Shown piece by piece: positions 53,868-61,878 of a DNA stretch of 64,000 nt. Location: positions 2,497,501 to 2,561,500 of the forward strand of contig NZ_CP048000.1 in assembly GCF_009931695.1 (NCBI RefSeq). The letters run 5' to 3'. The position numbers and the translations under genes are program-made. Position 1 is the stretch's first letter, and each line of letters starts with the position of its first letter. The DNA is from Anaerocolumna sedimenticola (GTDB lineage Bacteria; Bacillota; Clostridia; Lachnospirales; Lachnospiraceae). The notes under the pieces are model-generated. The model was not told where the DNA came from, made no database searches, and was given only the letters and a program-made list of their open reading frames with translations.

Positions 53868-55208
53868 ATGGATTTTGTAAATGGTTTAAAGCAGAAAGAT
53901 ACGGTAGAAATCGGAGATATTCTTACCGGTGATTTTAAAGGGAAAGAAATAAAAATAAAAGGTGCTGTTCATACCGTCAGGGACATGAGCGAATTCTCTT
54001 TTGTTGTATTAAGAAGATACGATGGTTTAGTACAATGTGTTTATGAAGAAAGTAAAATACCGGAATTTAACAGTAAAGTTTTAAGAGAAGGCGCTACGGT
54101 AGAAGTAACCGGTACGGTAAACAGTGAAGAACGTGCACCGGGAGGATTTGAGATCCGTATTAATGCAATCCGTTTATTATCCGAACCTGCGAAGGATTCT
54201 ACTATGCCGATACCCATCAGCAAGTGGAAATTAAAGACTTCCCTGGAAACCAAATTATCCTTAAGACCCATATCCCTTAGAAATGTCAGAGAGAGAGCAA
54301 TCTTTAAAATTCAGGAAGGACTTGTAAGAGGTTTTCGTGATTTTATGTTTTCACAGCATTTTACCGAGATCAGAACTCCTAAGATTGTTGCAGGTAATGC
54401 AGAAGGCGGAGCAAATGTATTTAAACTTGAGTACTTCGGCAAAAAGGCATTTTTGGCACAAAGCCCGCAGTTTTATAAACAAACCATGGTTGGAGTATAT
54501 GACAGGGTTTTTGAAGCTTCTCCCGTATTCCGTGCAGAAAAACATAATACAACAAGACATTTAAATGAATATACAAGTCTTGATTTTGAAATGGGATACA
54601 TCGATGGTTTTGAAGATATTATGGATATGGAAGCTGCCATGTTAAAATATACGTTTCAGTTTTTAGAAGAAGAATACGCAAAAGAAATCAAACTGTTAGG
54701 AATTACACTTCCTGATGTTACAAACATCCCGGCGGTTCGTTTTGATGAAGCGAAGAGGTTAGTGTCAGAAAAATATGAACGTAAGATTCGTAATCCATAT
54801 GATTTAGAGCCGGAGGAAGAAATACTGATCGGCAGATACTTTAAAGAGGAATATAACAGCGATTTCGTATTTGTAACACATTATCCGTCAAAGAAGAGAC
54901 CTTTTTATGCAATGGATGACCCGGCAGATACAAAGTTTACCTTAAGTTTTGACTTATTATTTAAAGGTATGGAAATAACAACCGGCGGGCAAAGAATTCA
55001 TTCCTATGAAGATCAGGTTGCAAAAATGGTTGCCAGAGGTATGGATCCCAATGATTTTACTAATTTCTTAATGATTCATAAACATGGAATGCCTCCTCAC
55101 GGAGGATTGGGAATCGGTTTGGAACGACTTACCATGAGGCTTCTCGATGAACAGAACGTAAGGGAAACAACTCTCTTTCCAAGGGATGTATCCAGACTGG
55201 AACCTTAA
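53868..55208 (+). CDS. aspS: Non-discriminating aspartyl-tRNA synthetase, archaeal type (AspS2)
   Basis: Charges Asp onto tRNA-Asn (and tRNA-Asp), giving the substrate for GatCAB. The 446-residue protein is much shorter than the bacterial ~590-residue AspRS with its GAD insertion. It has an OB fold (about 25-105), motif 2 FRAEKHNTTRHLNEYTSLD, and motif 3 GIGLERLTMRLL. ATG 53868 is preferred to 53862 because AAGGAGG is then seven bases away. Control by a T-box with an Asn specifier and the adjacent gatCAB genes support the tRNA-Asn role. Confidence 0.93.
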   Translation: MDFVNGLKQKDTVEIGDILTGDFKGKEIKIKGAVHTVRDMSEFSFVVLRRYDGLVQCVYEESKIPEFNSKVLREGATVEVTGTVNSEERAPGGFEIRINAIRLLSEPAKDSTMPIPISKWKLKTSLETKLSLRPISLRNVRERAIFKIQEGLVRGFRDFMFSQHFTEIRTPKIVAGNAEGGANVFKLEYFGKKAFLAQSPQFYKQTMVGVYDRVFEASPVFRAEKHNTTRHLNEYTSLDFEMGYIDGFEDIMDMEAAMLKYTFQFLEEEYAKEIKLLGITLPDVTNIPAVRFDEAKRLVSEKYERKIRNPYDLEPEEEILIGRYFKEEYNSDFVFVTHYPSKKRPFYAMDDPADTKFTLSFDLLFKGMEITTGGQRIHSYEDQVAKMVARGMDPNDFTNFLMIHKHGMPPHGGLGIGLERLTMRLLDEQNVRETTLFPRDVSRLEP

Positions 55209-55224
55209 ATCCAATAAATAAATA

Positions 55225-55372
55225 TAGGTAATAGCGAAACACGGTTATTGTATTTATTTACCATGCAAATAATACAATTTCAGAGCTGAATCTTGCCAGG
55301 AGGGCAACTGAAGCTCTGAAATTCGTATTAATTGTATAGTGTATTCAGATTAAATAGTTTCGCAATTGCCTA
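55225..55372. repeat. Inverted-repeat element (148 bp, MITE-like)
   Basis: Terminal arms TAGGTAATAGCGAAAC (55225-55240) and GTTTCGCAATTGCCTA (55357-55372) pair with two mismatches. Inside lies a long stem AATACAATTTCAGAGCT/AGCTCTGAAATTCGTATT (55271-55329). The right end recurs at 17126-17141. It has no coding capacity and lies between aspS and gatC. No target-site duplication was confirmed. Confidence 0.7.
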
Positions 55373-55400
55373 AAACTAAACAGATTAAAAGGAGAATATT

Positions 55401-55688
55401 ATGGCGATAACCGATGAAACGATAGAATATGTAGCTGCCCTTGCTAAACTGGATTTAAGCGGGGAAGAGAAAGAAAAGGCCAAAAAAGATTTAGGCAGTA
55501 TTTTAGCTTATATGGATACCATGAACGAACTTAATACGGATCATATTGAACCTATGTCCCATGTTTTCCCGATTCGTAATGTATTTCGTGAAGATGTTGT
55601 GGTCAATGAACCAAACAGGGATATATTACTTAGCAATGCACCGGCAAGTAAAGACGGCTGTTTCATGGTTCCAAAAACTGTGGAATAA
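55401..55688 (+). CDS. gatC: Asp/Glu-tRNA amidotransferase subunit GatC
   Basis: Small subunit that holds GatA and GatB together. It has 95 residues with [20 protein letters not shown] and [20 protein letters not shown], and ends with the hallmark near-C-terminal REDVV...LLSNAP...FMVPKTVE. The ribosome site is AAAGGAGAA. Confidence 0.96.
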   Translation: MAITDETIEYVAALAKLDLSGEEKEKAKKDLGSILAYMDTMNELNTDHIEPMSHVFPIRNVFREDVVVNEPNRDILLSNAPASKDGCFMVPKTVE

Positions 55689-55845
55689 TTTGTACTTGCT
55701 TATTTTAAGAAATTGTTTAAGCTAGGTTTTACTATGGAATACACTTATTTTGTTTCTTAAATTGACGGAACTTACGGTAAAACAAGTTTTGGATAACTTA
55801 TTATTGGGTATTTGATTAACATAAATATCCAGAAAAGAGGTTGAA

Positions 55846-57294
55846 ATGGATATAACAGCATTATCCGCCCTGGAACTGGGCAGGAAAATCAAAGAAAAAG
55901 AAATATCAGTAGTTGAAGCGACAAAAGCTCAATTAGATATAATAAAAGCAAAGGATGCTTCCTATCATTGTTATATTACCGTTATGGAAAAGGAAGCACT
56001 ATTAAGAGCTGAGGAAATACAGAAACGAATCGATGCCGGGGAATTCAAAGATTCGCCCCTTGCCGGAGTTCCGGTAGCGATAAAAGATAATATTTGCACC
56101 AAAGGGGTAAAGACAACCTGCGGTTCCAAAATTTTATATAATTTTAATCCGCCTTATAACGCAACGGTTATAGATAAACTGGAAAATGCCGGAGCTGTTA
56201 TGATTGGTAAAACCAATATGGATGAGTTCGCTATGGGCAGTACCACCGAGACCTCTTATTTTGGAGTTACCAACAATCCTAAGAATACAGAACATGTACC
56301 CGGAGGTTCCAGTGGCGGTTCAGCAGCAGCAGTAGCAGCAAATGAAGCCTTTTATGCATTAGGATCGGATACAGGCGGTTCCATCCGTCAGCCAAGTTCA
56401 TTCTGCGGTGTGACAGGAATTAAACCTACTTATGGTACCGTATCCCGTTATGGGTTAGTGGCTTATGCATCCTCCCTGGATCAGATCGGGCCAATTGCAA
56501 GAACCGTATCGGATTGTGCCGTAGCCTTAGATATAATATCAGGACACGATAAAAAGGATTCTACCTCCGTTGCACAGGATAATTACCAGTATAGCAAGGC
56601 GTTGGTTGATGATGTCAAGGGTATGAAAATAGGCATTCCGAGGGGTTATTTAGGTAAAGGACTGGATGAGGAAGTCAAGAAAAGTATCTTAGCGGCAGCG
56701 AAAAGTTTAAAGAATAAGGGAGCAATTGTAGAAGAGTTTGATTTAGATGCAGTAGATTATGCAATACCTGCTTATTATGTTATCGCTTCTGCGGAAGCAA
56801 GTTCAAACTTATCCAGATATGATGGTGTAAAATATGGGTTCCGTACTGAAAACTTTGAAGGTCTTCAGGATGTATATAAGAAGAGCAGAAGTGAGGGTTT
56901 TGGCAACGAAGTAAAGCGAAGAATGATGATAGGTGCTTTCGTTTTAAGCTCCGGATATTATGATGCTTATTATAACAAAGCTCTGAAAGTAAAAGCAATT
57001 ATTAAAGAAGGTTTTGATAAGGCTTTTCAAAAGTATGATGTCCTGTTAGGGCCTACGGCTCCTTCCACAGCTCCCAAATTAGGTGAAAGTTTATCCGATC
57101 CATTAAAGATGTATCTGGGCGATATCTATACCGTATCCGTAAACCTGACAGGTTTGCCCGCAATCAGTTTACCATGCGGAACAGATTCCAAAGGATTGCC
57201 TATCGGTATGCAGTTAATCGGTAAACCTTTTGGCGAAAAAGATATTATCCGTGTTGCATACAGCTATGAACAAACCCAAGATGGCAGTCAATAG
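55846..57294 (+). CDS. gatA: Asp/Glu-tRNA amidotransferase subunit GatA
   Basis: Glutaminase (amidase-signature) subunit that releases ammonia from glutamine for GatB. It has 482 residues; the catalytic Lys lies in PVAIKDNICTKG, with the Ser-cisSer-Ser triad region PGGSSGGSAAAVAA and GSDTGGSIRQPSSFCG. A 157-base gap after gatC has no clear feature. The ribosome site is AAGAGG. Confidence 0.97.
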   Translation: MDITALSALELGRKIKEKEISVVEATKAQLDIIKAKDASYHCYITVMEKEALLRAEEIQKRIDAGEFKDSPLAGVPVAIKDNICTKGVKTTCGSKILYNFNPPYNATVIDKLENAGAVMIGKTNMDEFAMGSTTETSYFGVTNNPKNTEHVPGGSSGGSAAAVAANEAFYALGSDTGGSIRQPSSFCGVTGIKPTYGTVSRYGLVAYASSLDQIGPIARTVSDCAVALDIISGHDKKDSTSVAQDNYQYSKALVDDVKGMKIGIPRGYLGKGLDEEVKKSILAAAKSLKNKGAIVEEFDLDAVDYAIPAYYVIASAEASSNLSRYDGVKYGFRTENFEGLQDVYKKSRSEGFGNEVKRRMMIGAFVLSSGYYDAYYNKALKVKAIIKEGFDKAFQKYDVLLGPTAPSTAPKLGESLSDPLKMYLGDIYTVSVNLTGLPAISLPCGTDSKGLPIGMQLIGKPFGEKDIIRVAYSYEQTQDGSQ

Positions 57295-57312
57295 TTTGTG
57301 AAATAGATGTAT

Positions 57313-57420
57313 GCGGCTGCCGAGGCAGCCATGCCGCGAAGTGTGAAAGAAAAAGACTTTCACTCGGAAAGAACCTGAAAAAGGGCTTCATTCAACAGAT
57401 TTTATGCCGCCATTGGCGGC
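57313..57420. repeat. Three GC-rich hairpins between gatA and gatB
   Basis: GCGGCTGC.../...CATGCCGC with inner GGCTGC-CGAG-GCAGCC (57313-57337), GTGAAAG/CTTTCAC (57343-57363) and GCCGCC-ATT-GGCGGC (57406-57420). The last stem ends 16 bases before gatB. GC content is above the surroundings. It could be a repeat element or a structure tuning the gatA:gatB ratio. Confidence 0.65.
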
Positions 57421-57436
57421 GGAATGCGAGGAAAAC

Positions 57437-58864
57437 ATGAAATCATATGAAACTGTCATTGGGTTGGAAGTACATGTGGAATTAGCTACGGAAACAAAGA
57501 TATTTTGTGGATGTACCACCCAGTTCGGTGGTGAACCGAATACACATTGCTGCCCGGTATGTACCGGTATGCCGGGGACCCTTCCCGTTTTAAATAAAAA
57601 AGTAGTAGAATTTGCCATGGCCGCCGGCTTGGCAACCAATTGCACCATTACCCAGAATTGTAAATTTGACCGTAAAAATTATTTTTATCCCGATCTTCCA
57701 AAGGCTTATCAGGTTTCTCAGCTTTATCTTCCGATTTGCAGGAACGGCGGTATTGAGATAGAAGTCGGAGGACTAAAAAAAGTAATTGGTATCCATGAAA
57801 TCCATATGGAGGAAGATGCGGGTAAATTAGTTCATGATCCCTGGGAAGATTGTACACTGGTAGATTATAACCGCTGCGGTGTTCCCCTCATTGAAATTGT
57901 AAGTGAACCGGATATGAGATCTGCAGAGGAAGTAATAGCTTACCTGGAAAAATTAAAATTAATACTTCAATATCTTGGGGTATCAGACTGTAAGATGCAG
58001 GAGGGTTCCCTTCGTGCAGACATTAACCTTTCCGTAAGAGAAGTTGGTGCCAAAGAATTTGGTACCCGTACGGAGATGAAGAATATGAACTCCTTTAAAG
58101 CGATAGCCAGGGCAATTGAAGGAGAAAGAAAAAGACAGATAGAATTATTGGAATATGGAAAGGCAGTTACTCAGGAGACCAGGCGCTGGGATGATAACAA
58201 GGATACCAGTTTTGCCATGCGTTCCAAAGAAGATGCTCAGGATTACCGCTATTTTCCTGAACCGGACTTAGTCCCTATCGAAATCAGTGATGAATGGTTA
58301 GCTGAAATTAGAAGCCGTCAGCCGGAGCTGCGTGATGCGAAAATGCTTCGTTATGAAACAGAATATGATATTCCCGCATATGATGCCGGAATCATAACCG
58401 GTTCGAAGAAACTGGCTGATATATTTGAAGAGACTGTTGCTATCTGCGGTAAACCAAAAGAAGTTTCAAACTGGTTAATGGTGGAAACCATGCGCCTTTT
58501 AAAAGAAAGTGAGATGGAACCGGAGAATATAGCTTTCTCAGCGGATAATTTAGCAAAATTAATCGGATTAATCGGGGATGGTAAAATTAACAGAACCGTA
58601 GCAAAAGAAGTATTTGAAGAAGTCTTTAAGACTAACATTAATCCGGTACAATATGTGGAAGAACGCGGCTTATCCATGGTAAGTGATGAGGGTGTATTAC
58701 GCTCTACGATTGAAAAAATCCTTGCAGCAAATCAGACATCCGTGGATGATTATCACAACGGAAAAGAAAAGGCCCTTGGATTCTTAGTCGGTCAGACAAT
58801 GAAAGAAATGAAAGGCAAAGCAGATCCGGGTATGATTAACCGAATTTTAAAAGAACTCCTGTAA
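57437..58864 (+). CDS. gatB: Asp/Glu-tRNA amidotransferase subunit GatB
   Basis: Kinase/transamidase subunit that activates Asp-tRNA-Asn (and Glu-tRNA-Gln) and adds ammonia. It has 475 residues with YETVIGLEVHVEL and the zinc cysteines in IFCGCTTQFG and HCCPVCTGMPG, followed by DLPKAYQVSQ, and a C-terminal YqeY-like tail domain. ATG 57437 has GAGGAAAAC upstream; an in-frame upstream ATG at 57404 lies inside a hairpin. Confidence 0.97.
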   Translation: MKSYETVIGLEVHVELATETKIFCGCTTQFGGEPNTHCCPVCTGMPGTLPVLNKKVVEFAMAAGLATNCTITQNCKFDRKNYFYPDLPKAYQVSQLYLPICRNGGIEIEVGGLKKVIGIHEIHMEEDAGKLVHDPWEDCTLVDYNRCGVPLIEIVSEPDMRSAEEVIAYLEKLKLILQYLGVSDCKMQEGSLRADINLSVREVGAKEFGTRTEMKNMNSFKAIARAIEGERKRQIELLEYGKAVTQETRRWDDNKDTSFAMRSKEDAQDYRYFPEPDLVPIEISDEWLAEIRSRQPELRDAKMLRYETEYDIPAYDAGIITGSKKLADIFEETVAICGKPKEVSNWLMVETMRLLKESEMEPENIAFSADNLAKLIGLIGDGKINRTVAKEVFEEVFKTNINPVQYVEERGLSMVSDEGVLRSTIEKILAANQTSVDDYHNGKEKALGFLVGQTMKEMKGKADPGMINRILKELL

Positions 58865-58957
58865 AAATTAACCTTTATTATTGATTTATATCATTATTAA
58901 GAATATAATGAAAACAGTAAAAAGCAGATGAATAGTATAAACCAGGAGGAAACAGTA

Positions 58958-59308
58958 ATGGAAGATAAAAGACGCAGTAAAAGGCTGCAGGTTAACCTGA
59001 ACTTGGATATTTCCAGCCTTTTTAAGCAGGATAATGTACGTGTTGATCATATTGATGCCCCGATAGAGGTAATTAATATATCAAAAGATGGCATCGGTTT
59101 TAAATCAAAAAGTGTTTTACCGGTAGATTATTATTTTAATGCAAAACTTGAATTAGGCGACGTAAGTTCCTGTCTGTACAGTGTGGTAAAGATTATCAGA
59201 CAGGATGCAGAAAATGTCGGAACGTATACTTACGGTGCAGAATTTGTAGGAATGCCATCCGTTCTTCAATATATCTTTGATGAATATGAGGAACGGGAAT
59301 CCAAATAA
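58958..59308 (+). CDS. PilZ domain protein (cyclic-di-GMP receptor)
   Basis: A single PilZ domain of 116 residues. The c-di-GMP-binding motifs are present: RRSKRL (RxxxR) near the N-terminus and NISKDGIGF (D/NxSxxG) at about 40-48. AGGAGG precedes ATG 58958. Its target is unknown; the flagellar and HD-GYP genes in this window suggest motility control. It ends next to a hairpin repeat, convergent with the FliK-like gene. Confidence 0.88.
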   Translation: MEDKRRSKRLQVNLNLDISSLFKQDNVRVDHIDAPIEVINISKDGIGFKSKSVLPVDYYFNAKLELGDVSSCLYSVVKIIRQDAENVGTYTYGAEFVGMPSVLQYIFDEYEERESK

Positions 59309-59341
59309 GATAATATAAGTTCTTTATTATAATAGGAAGAA

Positions 59342-59404
59342 GGGGCTGCTGTAAATAAGATTGATTCCTTATAAACAAGGTTAAATCTTAATTACAGCAG
59401 CCCT
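59342..59404. repeat. Hairpin repeat, GGGCTGCTGTAAA family, copy 2
   Basis: GGGCTGCTGTAA (59343-59354) pairs with TTACAGCAGCCC (59392-59403), followed by TAAATTTT. It shares arms and the right flank with 1612-1691. Being between convergent genes it may serve as a bidirectional terminator. Confidence 0.8.
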
Positions 59405-59430
59405 AAATTTTCCATAAGAGTGGTTTTATT

Positions 59431-61392
59431 TTATGCCCGTAAATCAAAATTAAACCGGGTGTAAGAGGGTGTTGTCTGTGTTTCGGCTTTCAGAAAATCC
59501 TCAACAATATTTAGCTCTTTTTCCCGTTTCAGAATTTCAGTATGGAGGGTATAACCTTTGGATTTCAGAGCTTCTTCTAATAAATATCTATGGGATATAA
59601 GTAATTTTTCAACGTCCGAATTATCAATATAAAACTTACTGTTTAAATATTTATCATGCAAGTCCAGATAAATATCCAGTGGTCCAAGATGCTCCATATC
59701 AAGGTGGAGTAAAACACTGATACCGTCAGCGGCTGTCCTCCCTGCTTTCTTTTTGGAATAAACATATAATTCACTGTTAGCCAACTGGCTTTTTAATTTC
59801 AGTGGAAGTGGAACATAGGTTAAAAATGCATTCAGGTTATTGATAAAATTTATGTTTTCCTGAAAATGATTTGCCTGGTTTAGAATCTGGTTATTTCCCG
59901 TTTGGGCAGATTGTTCCATATATTCTTTTAGCTGAGTCAGCTGATTCAGTATGCTGTCAAAATGTTTGTTAATATCTTCATTTTTTCTTAATTCAGCAGG
60001 TTCCAGGGTCCACTGGTCTAAGAGTTCATTTTTAACCAGAAGGCGAAATTCTTTGGAGGATAATAATGCCTTATTCGATTCTTCGGAACTGTCTTTTAGA
60101 TTAGCATTTATCCAGGTTAATAAATCTTTAGCGGTTAGGGTTCCTTTCATAATATTTTCTTTTAATAAGAAAATACTCTCGTCTGTTAGAGGCTGTTTTA
60201 TGTCCATACCCTGAATGAATGTATCAATGGAATTTAAGAGGTTCATACGGGCAGAAGAGTTCAGAAAGGTTCCTATCTGACGGCCGGTATATGCGGCTTC
60301 TGCATTCCCGCTCAAGATTGTCTGGACTGCTGGGGAATTCATAAGCGCAGACTTTATACCGGGTGCTGTTAATTCTCCGGCAGGATTATTTAAGGTATTA
60401 TATAGTTTCTGCGTTATTTCCTTTAAATCAGCCGTACCTTCTAACAGGCCGTTTATTAACCTGTCTCCGAATAAGTTTCTGGTCATCGTATCGGAATTCA
60501 ATATATTAACCAGCTCCATAACCTCTGGTCCGGATAAAAGATTACCGGTTATGTTACTATTAGTAATACCTGGATTTCCATCCGTAGTCATACTATTGTT
60601 AAATGGGATGAATTCGTTGCTATACGTATTCCCAGAATCAGAAACAGCAGAAGCTGCAGCATTATTTTGCATAATATCCCCTGAAATTACTCCGTTTCGG
60701 TTTAGTAGCAGATTCAGCAGGTTCGAACAATGTGCCATATAATTGGAATCAGGTTTGTCACCTTGTATTTGAAATAAATCAGAGACGGATTCCGCTAAGG
60801 ATTTTATTTCTCCGAGAACATTTTGCCCAGAGTTTTGATAGGCACTAAACTGACGGATATTTGCTTCATTCACCGGAATATGAAATTTATTCATAAGAAC
60901 CAGAGTTTGTATATCGGTTTCTTTGTATAAAGCAGACTGTTTAATCAGCATGGATATGGTACTTTTATCAATTGACATCTGTTGTTCTAACAGTTCTTTT
61001 ACCACACTTAAGTTGCGGTTTGTTTTCCCAAAACCGGCTGCTTCTAATGCTTTTTCAATCGTATTTTTTTCGGTAGTAAAATCAGTCTTTGCAATAATTT
61101 TTAAGGCGAGGCTTTTTATTGAAACATCCTCCACGCGAAAAGTTACTTTGTCACCGATTGCAAGATTACCGGATTCCTCCAGCCTTCCGTTTAAAATCCT
61201 TCCGTCTTCTAATTTTACTGTTACCTCATTACTTCTAAGATCCGTCACTTCACCGCGAATGAGCTGCCCTTTTTCTAAACCGGCAGTTGAATTTACGGCA
61301 GATGAGGAGTTCGAACTTACGGATGATGTAACAGCAGGGTTAACGGACCCATTAATACTTGTATTTGATTGCGAGATTTTATTACTTAACAT
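59431..61392 (-). CDS. Flagellar hook-length control (FliK)-like protein
   Basis: A 653-residue protein. The N-terminus is Ser/Asn/Val-rich and unstructured (about 1-40), followed by a small beta region (KGQLIRGEVTDLRSNEVTV), a long helical Asn/Ser-rich middle, and a C-terminal domain with LLHLDMEHLGPLDIYLDLHDKY, which resembles the Flg_hook domain of FliK. FliK is secreted and acts as a molecular ruler for the hook. Other flagellar structural genes are absent here, so this may be a second, orphan FliK paralogue. The ribosome site is GGGAGAAA. Assignment rests on the C-terminus. Confidence 0.72.
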   Translation of the reverse strand: MLSNKISQSNTSINGSVNPAVTSSVSSNSSSAVNSTAGLEKGQLIRGEVTDLRSNEVTVKLEDGRILNGRLEESGNLAIGDKVTFRVEDVSIKSLALKIIAKTDFTTEKNTIEKALEAAGFGKTNRNLSVVKELLEQQMSIDKSTISMLIKQSALYKETDIQTLVLMNKFHIPVNEANIRQFSAYQNSGQNVLGEIKSLAESVSDLFQIQGDKPDSNYMAHCSNLLNLLLNRNGVISGDIMQNNAAASAVSDSGNTYSNEFIPFNNSMTTDGNPGITNSNITGNLLSGPEVMELVNILNSDTMTRNLFGDRLINGLLEGTADLKEITQKLYNTLNNPAGELTAPGIKSALMNSPAVQTILSGNAEAAYTGRQIGTFLNSSARMNLLNSIDTFIQGMDIKQPLTDESIFLLKENIMKGTLTAKDLLTWINANLKDSSEESNKALLSSKEFRLLVKNELLDQWTLEPAELRKNEDINKHFDSILNQLTQLKEYMEQSAQTGNNQILNQANHFQENINFINNLNAFLTYVPLPLKLKSQLANSELYVYSKKKAGRTAADGISVLLHLDMEHLGPLDIYLDLHDKYLNSKFYIDNSDVEKLLISHRYLLEEALKSKGYTLHTEILKREKELNIVEDFLKAETQTTPSYTRFNFDLRA

Positions 61393-61446
61393 AGTTTTCT
61401 CCCATGTTCATTTTAATTGTTATTTTGTATATTTATGTTATATGGG

Positions 61447-61545
61447 TTATTCAGCTTCTGAGGTTCCAGCACATATTGCACAGTGGTACTGTACGCGGAT
61501 TAACTTCTTATTCCACGAATTTCCCTTATATTTGAATAGTTTCAT
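61447..61545 (-). other. Candidate 32-residue ORF upstream of the FliK-like gene
   Basis: ATG 61545 opens a frame reading MKLFKYKGNSWNKKL followed by IRVQYHCAICAGTSEAE, then stop, 54 bases before the FliK-like start. The HCAIC cluster could bind zinc. There is no good ribosome site, and TATAAT overlaps the ATG, so this may simply be the promoter and leader of the gene below. Confidence 0.25.
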
Positions 61546-61697
61546 TATACTATATATATCGGTAAAAAACAGGTTTACTTTATTTAAAAAATGGCCGGTT
61601 TAGTCTTGGAATTTTAGCAATTTACCTAATTAAAGGGATAAATCGTTTTTAAAATTATACATTATCTAAAAAGAAAAAAAATCAAACAAAAAAAAGA
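61546..61697. other. AT-rich divergent regulatory gap between the FliK-like gene and gltB
   Basis: No gene. It includes TAGCAATTTACCTAATTAA (61614-61632), which resembles the end of the 17.1 kb repeat (GCAATTACCTAATTAGG), perhaps a worn copy. Confidence 0.4.
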
Positions 61698-61726
61698 TTG
61701 CCATTATAATTATTCTGTATTATAAT
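61698..61726 (+). promoter_or_regulatory. gltB promoter
   Basis: TTGCCA (61698) and TATAAT (61721) are separated by 17 bases. The predicted start is about 61733, just ahead of a terminator hairpin. Confidence 0.78.
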
Positions 61727-61737
61727 ATCAAATGAAC

Positions 61738-61783
61738 AAAGGCGTTCTTGTGTACTCTAAAAATGCACAAGAACGCCTTTTTT
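61738..61783 (+). terminator. Leader terminator of gltB
   Basis: AAAGGCGTTCTTGTG (61738-61752) pairs perfectly with CACAAGAACGCCTTT (61766-61780), and the T-run extends to 61783. It begins 11 bases after the -10, exactly as in the glnA leader. gltB starts about 95 bases later, so read-through is needed. Confidence 0.9.
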
Positions 61784-61878
61784 ATACCTAAAATTTGTAA
61801 ATAAAGTTAAGAATTATCAAATTATTTGAATTATTATACAATTTGATATGGTCAAAAATAAAGAAAAGAGGCGTGCTG

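Noticed and set aside
60923-61603. 226-codon frame opposite the FliK-like gene
   Set aside because: Antisense to a well-supported gene with a ribosome site and recognisable C-terminus; no family-like features.
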